Source: Gnetum montanum
Lineage: Eukaryota; Streptophyta; Gnetopsida; Gnetales; Gnetaceae
NCBI GenBank assembly: GCA_015680685.1
Contig: MNCI01020134.1
Coordinates: forward strand, 886-55,605
Direction: 5' to 3'
DNA length: 54,720 bases
Shown: positions 32,399 through 41,226 of the stretch, one piece after another
Layout of the letters: every line of letters begins with the position of its first letter
How positions within the stretch are numbered: the first letter of the stretch is position 1
The notes under the pieces: model-generated
The model's input: the letters and a program-made list of their open reading frames with translations, nothing else
Databases searched by the model: none
What the model was told of the DNA's origin: nothing
Translations under genes and position numbers: made by a program

Positions 32399-33888
32399 AA
32401 TCATGGGCTAGTCATCCATAATGTCAACACGCCTCATATCCTAATCGACCATACATATAACAATTAAGTGTGTGATCAATAATTTTTCTACCTAGCCACC
32501 ACACCACCAACAAGCACTCAGTGGTTAGGGCATGAAAGGTTCCCAACATTTCATACATGCATGGATCCTATTCATCCACTTATTAATCCTAGCCATAGCC
32601 AAATGTTTAGTCATGGGGGTTACCACCCATTCTAATCTTTAGGATTTTTAAGTTCTTTTTATCTTTTTTTTTTACAAATTTTTGCCCTTTTCATATTTCT
32701 TGTTTCAATTGTCTAATTTTTCTAATCATTCTTTTTATTTTCTTTTGTAATCTTGCTTGTAAATAAAATAATCATGTTGCCTAGTGAGGTGATGTTCTCG
32801 CTAAGTTGTCAAGTCATAAGGGATTGATTATTCAGATATTGTGACCACATCGTCCATCCACTCATTCCATTAATAAGGGTTCTTACTTTGGTCATGATGG
32901 TAATCTTCTGCATCATCCAACTAAAAATAACTTCATAATCATTGTGTCCACACAAAAGAGTGTAGAACCAAGGTGGAATGTAAAGGGTGTGACATCAATG
33001 GGATTTTTGGATTCTCTTTGGCACTTCTATATGTTCTATCATGTTGCTGAGGTTGTAATTATATCCTTATAGATCTAACAAAAAATGGGAGTAAGAGTAA
33101 CTTCAAACGGCACTGCATAAACTTTTGTGGATCCCACTGGAAAGAGATGTACCCATGCCTAAAGGTTGATGACTTCTGAAAACCCAAAAAAAATAAAAAA
33201 AATAAAAAAATAAAAATTTTCCATACTAATGCTCCTCCCTTGGACAAAACACCAAGTGATGTTACTCCTTGTGACTTTGATAGTATTATGGTTGTTTGCT
33301 GGTGGGATGAAATGATGTGGTGTCACTAAAATGTGGTTTGAAGTTGGGTTTGAATCTTGGATAGAAGGACACATGGTTATTTAACCATTCATACCACATG
33401 GGGTTTCATTGTGACCATGGTACGACACCTCATGTCCTGATTTCTATGATCCCTTCTACAATCCATCTCATCTCATTGTCCGAATGCTCATAAGTTGTGG
33501 TTTTGTGTAACATAGAGTGACTATCTCAATTTGGTGGTTTTGTGTAACATAGAGTGACTATCTCAATTTGGGGGGGTGTACTTGCATGAAAATCTTGTGC
33601 CAATTTGCTATCACCCAAAAGGTATCATAAGGGTAAGAATGTTAAAAACCTTAGGAATTATAATGAAAAATCACTAACAATTATGCCAGAAGTCCAATTT
33701 TCCTAACCCACGAGCACATAACCATTATTATAAGCCATAGCTAATGAAAAGAAACCTAGTTGTGAGGATCGTAGAAAGAGATAGACACTTTTTGGGGGAT
33801 TTTTCTTGGAATTTTCCTAACCTTGCAATCATATGAATTATGAGATTAATGAACTAAGGTTATGAGTAAGGTTTTTACTTGATTGCAA
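32399..33888 (+). other. Element A non-coding stretch between gag and ORF3
   Basis: There is no pol domain in this 1.5 kb. It contains a T-rich tract (32640-32720), the block GGGTGTGACATCAATGGGA near 32987 shared with B and D, an A-rich tract near 33185 and a perfect 37-base tandem repeat at 33497-33570. In element B the corresponding interval between gag and this block holds the whole pol. Confidence 0.6.
33497..33570. repeat. Perfect 37-bp tandem duplication
   Basis: The unit beginning GTGGTTTTGTGTAACATAGA and ending CAATTTG occurs twice head to tail with no mismatch, followed by a G-run. It is younger than the surrounding, heavily mutated element, or it is an assembly artefact. Confidence 0.9.
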
Positions 33889-35008
33889 ATGGCCCCAAAG
33901 AGAGGTTCTTAGGGTGAACCCTCACAGAGAGCTACTAAGCATCCATGTGGTGGCCATGGTCAGTAAGGAGAAAGTAGTTGTAGAGTGAGAGAAGCAGATG
34001 GTGGTTTAGAATGCCTTTGTTGTAGACGTGAAATCTCATGTGCATAAAAAGGCACTGACCACTATCCAAGAGGAAAATAAGTACCTCACTATAGAGAATT
34101 CCCGGTTGACCATTGTGGAAAAACAAAAGAACATCTTAGAAGAAAGCGTCCACCAATTGCAAGAACCATTACTAAGGGTCAACTAAGATATGAATAGATT
34201 GGCCTAGGAGAATAGAACCCTCTCCATCGAGGAGCTACATGCTATTCATCAAAAGTCAATAATCGAGATCAGTGCATTGTAGAATAAGGCCAAAAGCATG
34301 AAAAATTGAAAGAACACTTCCATGACCAAGTTGACATGTATGAGAAAATTAATGAATAGGAAATCAAGATGGCCAACGCCCACATCAGCTCCTTATCAGC
34401 ACAAAATTTTGAATGGCAGGCCATCTTGGATAGTTATGCCATGGTCCAATGAGTGAAAGTCAAAAATAAGGACTTGCAAATAGAGAATTTAAAAGAATAC
34501 ATGGCATTGGCTAACCTTAGATATGCCAACATTGCCATGTTAACAACAGGTCATCCCCAAACTGAGCTAGAGAAACAAGTGGCAACCACCTATGCACTGT
34601 ATGAGAAAGAGTTTGCAAATTGGAAAAATGCTTTACAAAAGATGTAGGTGGCAAACTCAGAGTTAGAGGTGGTCAAAGCCAGTTATCAAGGACAAAAAGA
34701 TGTAGCCTCAAACATAGCTCAGCGATTGACAAACTATCATGAGCTAAAAAAAAGGCTAGGGCTTTCAAGGAAGAATGATGATAATTTGCGACATGGTATG
34801 TAATGGCAAATCAAATGTTTTTGTAGCTACTATATCCTTGGGATGTACTTGCACCAGCACACATCAACATAGTAGCCTAGACAATGCACAACCTAACAAC
34901 AAAGGAAGAAAAGTTACAGGCCTTGCTCAATCGATACAAGTCTGAATGGCCTAGCAACAAAGGGAAGCAACCAATGGAAGAGCCACCACATCTATGCATC
35001 ACATGAGC
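33889..35008 (+). pseudogene. Element A ORF3 remnant (coiled coil), shortened
   Basis: ATG 33889 starts MAPKRGS, like MTPKPRHPRGE at the start of B's ORF3 (49262). What follows is the coiled-coil half only: TTIQEENKYLTIENSRLTIV near 34055, then LKEYMALANLRYANIAMLTT near 34500 and ELEKQVATTYALYEKEF. B has LKELQIK-MKEYMELTNLRYA and NLEKQVATSYSSYEG in the same order. The C-terminal PWDVLAPAHI near 34840 matches PWDVPIPTHI of B. The N-terminal domain present in B is missing. At least two frameshifts and several stops are present. Its role is unknown; the position after integrase is that of the Athila third ORF, sometimes called env-like. Confidence 0.65.
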
Positions 35009-35212
35009 TTCCCCATTTTATTTTTATTTTTTGTTTTTTGTTTATAATAATGTGTTCCATTTTTGTACTACACCACTGTGGCATGCAAAGAGTTAATTAT
35101 TTTGTTCATTGTCTAAGTTAGTTAATAATCCCATACCTACTAATATTTTCTAAAGAAATTATTCCTCATTTTTTTAAACTTGAGGCTAAGTTTTCATTCA
35201 GTCGTGGGGCTA
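35009..35212 (+). other. Element A 3' end with polypurine tract
   Basis: A short untranslated stretch ending in CAGTCGTGGGGCTA, directly before the LTR start TGATGAG. It is the equivalent of CAGTTGTGGGGGTA before B's 3' LTR. Confidence 0.6.
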
Positions 35213-36081
35213 TGATGAGTTTAGTATTGATAGGTTTTGATGTCAGATACACAATGTCAAAGTCCCAAGGTCACATACCTGATATCAAGGCCAATAAGCA
35301 ACGTCGGATACTCGATGTTGCCTCATCTAGATCTTGCCTATCAATATGGCGCTGGGGTACTCAAATGGAATAGTAGTTAATAAGTAGCAGTGAGGTAGAT
35401 AGTTTACTTTTTAGTTTCTTCTCTTTAAAGTTTGTTATTCCCAGTGCATGCCCATAGTGTAATGTTTGTAATCATATGACACCTTTGTTTGAGTGTGACA
35501 TACTTGGACATGTTATATGACTAGCAATAAAGATTGAGATTACTTCCATTATTGCAGCATCCACTTAGATTATTGTTACTTTAATTATTTACTTTCTTTC
35601 TTTAGTTAAATATTTCCATTCACTATTATTTACTGTTCCCATCATTAAGCAGAATGTGTATGCCTTAATCATAAGCGTTTAAGTGTAAATACTTGGTAAT
35701 CTAGAGGTGTATCATTTGGCACAACTAGTGATGTACACTTGGCAATCCTAGAAGTAGTCTCACAGAGTCCAAGACATGTATGGATGGTTAAGAGTGGGTA
35801 CCATCACCCATAGGTTAGTTTAGATCTTGTTTTCCATTATTCATTAGTTTAATTAATTCATCTCTTATCACCATCAGGAGTAGTGTAGAATTACGAACAA
35901 CATCATATGTCTCACTTTGGACTAAACCATATCTGACTAAGCTATCACTAGTCCAAGTGGGACAACAACAAACTATGATCAAAGCATAATGATCTAGATG
36001 TGACAACTAGTCCCATCCATAGAATTCAACCAGATCGTGCGTGAATGCTTGTGATTCATATGGTTGAGCATAGGGGTACCT
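35213..36081 (+). repeat. Element A 3' LTR, truncated at its end
   Basis: It starts TGATGAGTTTAG and aligns with 10051-10886. It runs to GCATAGGGGTACCT and then leaves the family consensus (CGCCGCTCATCA) and joins the inverted primer site of element D. Confidence 0.8.
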
Positions 36082-36099
36082 CCTTGGCAATGACACCAA
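36079..36099 (-). other. Primer-binding site of element D, tRNA-Asp type
   Basis: On the minus strand TTGGTGTCATTGCCAAGGA directly follows D's LTR end CGCCACTCATCA. It matches the tRNA-Asp primer site of A and B with transition differences. Its far edge is the junction with A's 3' LTR. Confidence 0.6.
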
Positions 36100-36972
36100 T
36101 GATGAGTGGCGAGATACCCCTACAAATGAATAATATAGAAATTAATTATTTAATTTAAGTATTAATAAAATTAGATCCTAAATTTTTCTAAGGATGATAA
36201 GTATCCATTCCTAGCTTTTCATAGACATCGTGAACTCATGTACACACCACTAGGATTACCAAGTGTTATGCTAGTGGACGAACCAAGTAATAACATTACT
36301 AGAATTACCAAGAGAATATATTTTTATGCCTAAAACTAGTTGCACTCATACCATCAATTAATGAACATGCATGGAAATGTAAATATTAACTAAGTACATA
36401 GAAAGTAAATTGCATTGAAAGTAAATCTATTCTAAGTCAAAGTAATATAATGAATATGAATTAATCTCGATCTTATTACTATTCATGAAATGTGTTTAGG
36501 TACAATACCACTTGAATAAGACATTGTTCAATTAACCTAAATTCATGCTATGGGCACTCACTAACTATTTGCTAAGATTATAGAATAGAACTACAAGAGT
36601 TCAGCTACACTATTGACGAAAATGATGTCAAATATGTGACAATTTCTCACATATTTATAGGAAAATATAGACACTACATAAATGGGGTCATGTTGACTCA
36701 TTTGGTTGCATTGATGGGGATGTATCTATGAGGATATTGTGACATAGCTAAGTTATAGTGGATGCAATATAACATCTATGATATGGCAGATGCGATGTAG
36801 TAACCAACTAAGACACATCGATGGAAATGCTCAAATGTAGATGCAATGTAACATCTACAATGAAGAATTTGTGATATAGCATCTACGATATCTCAGTAGA
36901 CTAATACATTTGACAAAATGATGCTTCATCATATTCCCATGACTCAGGTACCTGACATATTAGTCTTCATCA
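36100..36972 (-). repeat. Element D 5' LTR
   Basis: On the minus strand it runs from TGATGAAGAC at 36972 to CGCCACTCATCA at 36100. It is collinear with 2395-3377 except for a block of about 200 bases next to the U5 end that is missing here. TATTTATA at 36652-36659 is a minus-strand TATA box. Confidence 0.8.
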
Positions 36973-36977
36973 CATAT
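36973..36977. other. Target-site duplication of element D, right copy
   Basis: CATAT directly after the LTR end TTCATCA, identical to 2390-2394. Confidence 0.8.
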
Positions 36978-37239
36978 AAATAAATCCTCTTTGTAGAAGC
37001 ATTTTTCACTTCTATTAATAAGGTTTTTTTTAATCTTTTTATTCAACAAATGTTGATGTGAAACTAAGACTAAAAGTTTTATATGAGGTTGGACTTTCTT
37101 CTAGTATCAATTAAATTGTTGGAGAAAGAACCTCTGCTAATGTAGTTCTTAACTAATCTTTTATATCTTTTAATTCTGTTTTTAATTTATAGCCTCATGA
37201 TCTTCACTCGAATTAAGCACAAGCATAAATTCAATAGGT

Positions 37240-38960
37240 ATTGTGTTTCAATTTTTAAATTAGATCTCTTTTGTATCTTAATGTAGCTTGTAGAATCAAT
37301 TCCTAGAACTATCTTTTGATTCTATGAGCTCTCTCCTTTTTCTTGAGCTAAGGTGGTAGAACGTCTTTGTAGCTTGCTTGTAGAACTAATTCGTAGAATC
37401 ATTTTTTAATTCTACAAACTCTTCTTCTATCATTACTTTTAAATCCTTAAAAATATTTCTTATGCTGAGCTTAGCTTTAACTAAATTTGGCCATGTGTGG
37501 AATAATCCTTAGTAGGTTTCATGTATAAGCTTTATACTTTTGGCTCTCATGTGGCTTGTAGAACCATTTTGTTGCTTTCTTGTTAAACTAATTTTGGTTC
37601 CACAAACTCTCTCTATAATATAGGTGACGTGGTAGAATGATTCTTAAGCTTCTTTGTGAAATCAATTTTGGTCCCTAAAGCTACTTTTATTTCTTAGCTT
37701 TTTAGTATTCATTTGTTTACTCCATAACATGCTAATCTAGATTAAAAATATAATGCACATGTGCATAATTAAACTCATAATATTCTATGGGTCCAATATA
37801 AGCTCTATTTAATTTGACATAACTTATAAAATAGCTTCAGCTTTTTCTTGTAGAACTAATTCTTGGTTCTACAAACTTGCACTACAGATATGCTGATGTA
37901 GTAAAGGTTCTTGAAAAATCATTTTCCAAATTAATTTCTTTAGCTCTAAAAACTTATTAACTTGTTAGAGCTAACATGGTAGACCCAAGAGTGAGTTAGT
38001 TTATAGAATTGGATTTTGCTTCTACAAGTCCATATTTTAAAAGCTGACGTAGTTTATATAAACAATTTAGAGCCTAATCATAGAATTGAATTTTTATTCT
38101 GCANAACGTAGTTTATATAAACAATTTAGAGCCTAATCATAGAATTGAATTTTTATTCTGCAAACTTGCTCTACAAAAGACTTGACATGGTAGAACCACT
38201 TACATGCTTACTTGTAGAACCAAAAAATTTTGTTCTACGAGTGTTTCCTTTTATGATCCATCCTTAAATGATGACATGGATTGTAGAACCATTTTTTCTT
38301 TTTTTCTTTTTTAGAACTAAATCTTTGTTCTAAAAATCCACTTTAGAAAATAACTAATGTGGAAGAAGAGGAAATGAGTGCTTAGTGCTTCTTAAGAGCT
38401 TCTAATGTATCTTGTAGAATGAGTTTAGCTTTTTTTCTATAGAACTAGTTTTTGGTTCTATGAACCTGTTCCATAAAAAAAGTTAACATGGCTCTTAGAA
38501 CCAAATTTTGAGCATTACTTGTATAACCTCATTTTGGTTCTACAAAGCTTGCCTTCTCTTTGAAGTTAATTACAAAAGCTACTTTGAATCAAATATATAG
38601 TCTCTTTGAATACTACTTTTTATAAATAAGCTTTTCTTACTTAGCTTACATGACACATGGAACTTACTCATAAATCTAATCTTGGATGTTCTTATAACTC
38701 TCATCTTGTGATTGTATGGAGCTAATCTTTTCTCCTAGCTAGCTAACGTGGATCATAGAGTTATTTGAAGGCTAGCATATAGAGCTAATTTTTAGAACCA
38801 CTTTTTGGTTCTACGAACCTATCCAAATTCTACAAGCTCACATTGTAGTAGAATTAATTAAGCTTTTTAATTATAGAATCTCATTTTTAATCTGTAATAA
38901 GAAACCTTTTGTGGTTCATAGAATCATTCCAGAAGCTCTATGTATAACCAATATTTGATT
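37240..38960. repeat. Array of short hairpin-forming repeats (TAGAACCA ... GGTTCTA)
   Basis: About a dozen or more degenerate units, spaced roughly 60-150 bases, each with the form TGTAGAACTAATTxTTGGTTCTACAAAC. Examples are near 37375, 37850, 38210, 38440, 38520 and 38790. Within a unit GTAGAAC and GTTCTAC are complementary, so each can fold as a small stem-loop. Spacers often contain AACATGG-TAGAACCA. No gene is seen. It lies in the DNA to the right of element D and could be part of an old LTR or a tandem family of unknown origin. Confidence 0.6.
38104..38104. other. Single unresolved base (N) between two identical 57-bp copies
   Basis: Bases 38047-38103 and 38106-38162 are identical and flank the N. 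This is most simply an uncollapsed assembly join. Confidence 0.75.
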
Positions 38961-39158
38961 GTATGAACCCACTCTAACTCTACAAGCTAACATGACAAAA
39001 TAAAATCAGCTTTTCTTTGAAAGGATATATTCTTCTTTCTAAATTTTAGGTCTCTAATGATAAGGTTTCATCTAGCAATCTTTGGTTAATTATTTATGCT
39101 AATGTTGATCCTATTTCAAGTTAAGATTGATTCTTTTGATCTCACAAATCCATTTCCA
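38961..39158. other. AT-rich spacer
   Basis: No gene or repeat recognised between the hairpin array and the LTR called F. Confidence 0.4.
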
Positions 39159-40166
39159 TTGTGTTGATCTTTTGGTATGTCAAAACCTTGGAAATAGAAA
39201 ATGTGGAAAATGTGCTTGTAAGATCTTGTAGGACTAAGAAATAGTAGGATAAACACTATACAATTAGGATAAGAACCTAGATGTGGTCAAGAAGAGATTA
39301 GGACAAATAGCAATTTGAGATCAGCATCCTACAAGAAGATGAGATTTACATTACCAAAATTCCAATTGAGACTACAAGATGTCAAGGATACATGCATCCT
39401 ACAAGTTGAATTAAGATGTTCTAGTATCTACCTAGATGTCCCAAAAGATCAGCAGATATCATAGAGGTGAAAGCTTAATCTTAGGCTAGATGTCTCAATT
39501 TCTATTTAGATGTCCTAGCCAGGATGACCTAATTTCCAGTGGGACATCCCAGCTACAAGTGGATTGTTTTCAGTAAGACATCCTAAGCTTGAATGGGATG
39601 TTCCAAATAGCCATTTCCTAGTTGTTGCACAAATTTCAAGGACTATTTAAAAAAAAGGATAGAAAATAGATTGGAATTCTTGTGAAAAGAAAAAGCATTG
39701 TTAATATAAATATTTCATTATTGCTTACATCAAATGAATTTGTTTTGTTCTTCAATTCTTCATCATTTTTGAATTGTTTTATGTGAGCCTAATTGTAAGG
39801 AATTTATAAAGCATAGTTACATACTCTCTATGATTCTTTTTCTCTTTGTAAGCCCTATAGGGTTGATGTGCTTCTTACAAGAAGGCATATTGTGAGCTTG
39901 TTGGGACCTTACGGGGTTGACTATGTTTCCAATGAGAAAAAACTCTGTATGGAGCTCATGTCATTGTAAAGGTTATGGGATTTTTTGAAGCCACATTTTG
40001 AGCTTGTTGGAACCTTGTAGGGTTGAGTGTGTTTCCTGTGAGAAAATACTTCATGCTTAGCTCAAACTTTGTAAAGTTTATGGTGCCCTTTAAACCATAT
40101 TTTTGAAGGAAAAAAGTCTAGAGGTATGCAAGAATTCTACCCTCTCTGAGTGTGGACATACTCAAG
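39159..40166 (+). repeat. Element F LTR, left part
   Basis: The region begins TGTTGATCTTTTGGTATG and contains AGATGTCC words (39430-39600) and two direct copies, about 106 bases apart, of GAGCTTGTTGGxACCTT (39897 and about 40003). It is cut at 40166 by element B and resumes at 53254. The style, with ACCTTGTAGGGTTG repeats and a C-rich end before a Met-like primer site, suggests a Ty1/copia LTR. No partner LTR is in the window, so the start is uncertain. Confidence 0.45.
40162..40166. other. Target-site duplication of element B, left copy
   Basis: TCAAG before the LTR; CCAAG at 53254-53258 after it. One transition difference. Confidence 0.7.
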
Positions 40167-41061
40167 TGATGAAATGTTTAGTCGATACATTGACTGGGCT
40201 GCATTAACAGAGCCCTGTTGATGTGGCCATGGTGACATGACCCCATCAATGTATCTACCATGTGTTGATGTGACCTCATTAATGCAGAGTTTGTCTTTAG
40301 TTATAAATCTATGCACACCTGCCACATTTATGGCATATTTTGGAGTAGTTGTAGCGAAACTCTTGTAGTTTGTTCCCATAAGAGTTAGAATATTTTCCAA
40401 GTTCCTGCAATAGGTGTGAGAAAGGTGTACAACTCTTTATTCGAGCGCTAATGTACCTAAGCCCATTGGCATGACTGACAATAAAGATGAGCTTTTTGAG
40501 CATTTCTTGCAGCATTTGGATTAAATCACTTAAGCATTTTAATAGTTTAATATTTCAATGCTTTAATAATTCTAGAAGATTTTCTTGTTATCACTTTACT
40601 GTTATTTTCCTTTCATATTTTATGAGAACCATAGGCACGACCATCTTGAACATATATCAAACACTTGGTAACCTAGTGATGCTTAATGTCTGGTAACCCA
40701 GTAGTGGTTAGGGTATGCTCAGGATGTACACGGAAGATGGGATCGGTTGCTTATGCTACGGAGAGTTAAGCGATAGAGTAGAACAATTAGAATTTACATA
40801 ACTTTTCATTTTGTACAATTAAAGAATTAGACCTTAAAAGATAAAAAAAGAAAACCAATAAAAATAATTTGCCTCAATCTCACTTAACCATCGCTTTAGA
40901 ATATCACAAGTGAGGTTAGGAAGACAATGACCATTCTAACTAAGGTTTTGCATGCTAGAGTTTGGTGTATGCAAGTGCTTGTAGTCTATGGAATTTGACC
41001 GAGTCATTCATGAATGCTCGTGATTTGTATGGATGGGCATAGGGGTACCCACCGCTCATCA
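40167..41061 (+). repeat. Element B 5' LTR
   Basis: TGATGAAATG to CCGCTCATCA, matching 52357-53253 throughout. TATAAAT at 40302-40308 and AATAAA at 40480-40485 fit the promoter and polyadenylation signals. Confidence 0.92.
40302..40308 (+). promoter_or_regulatory. TATA box of element B 5' LTR
   Basis: TATAAAT within TTTAGTTATAAATCTATG. The 3' LTR has TATAAATA at 52493-52500. Confidence 0.6.
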
Positions 41062-41081
41062 TTGGCACCGTTTCTAGGGAT
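41062..41081 (+). other. Primer-binding site, tRNA-Asp type (element B)
   Basis: TTGGCACCGTTTCTAGGGAT follows the LTR end TCATCA directly. Close to the Athila tRNA-Asp primer site. Confidence 0.7.
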
Positions 41082-41226
41082 TGCTAGTCTTACATGTGCT
41101 ATCTAGTCTTAGCAAGATCATCATTCACTTCGTTGGAACGGACCCAAGATAGTGAAATCTACGCACACTAGGCGGTTTAAGTAAAAGAATAAGGCACACC
41201 ATTTTAGTTATTAGCTAACATAAAAA

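Larger units (their letters stand above)
10051..36081 (+). mobile_element. Element A: Athila-like gag/ORF3 retrotransposon without pol, hosting element C
   Basis: 5' LTR 10051-10886, tRNA-Asp-like primer site, gag 10990-12279 continuing at 31459-32398, a non-coding stretch, an ORF3 remnant 33889-35008, polypurine tract near 35200, 3' LTR 35213-36081. Without element C (12280-31453) its internal part is about 5.1 kb and has no protease, reverse transcriptase, RNase H or integrase. Element B has the same gag and ORF3 with pol between, so A is probably an internally deleted, non-autonomous relative. The 3' LTR lacks its last bases, and no matching target duplication (left flank GTGGA) is found. 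Confidence 0.75.
2395..36972 (-). mobile_element. Element D: Athila-like non-autonomous LTR retrotransposon, interrupted
   Basis: The element reads on the minus strand: 5' LTR 36100-36972, primer site 36079-36099, gag remnant about 7712-6021, 3' region, polypurine tract 3378-3393, 3' LTR 2395-3377. Both ends carry the duplication CATAT. Its span of 34.6 kb is due to later insertions of E, A and C; D's own remaining sequence is only about 6-7 kb. No pol domain is found between gag and the 3' region, and that stretch is too short to hold one. Its gag and 3' region resemble those of elements A (33 kb region) and B (47-48 kb region), so it belongs to the same Athila-like family. Part of its 5' leader and gag start has been lost in the junction near 36081. 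Confidence 0.8.

Noticed and set aside
36100-36972. Right D LTR as a solo LTR unrelated to the one at 2395
   Set aside because: Both share sequence, orientation, the CATAT duplication, and primer site or polypurine tract on the proper sides.
37240-38960. CRISPR-like array of short palindromic repeats
   Set aside because: Units are degenerate, spacing is irregular and the setting is a plant nuclear genome. Called a hairpin repeat tract.
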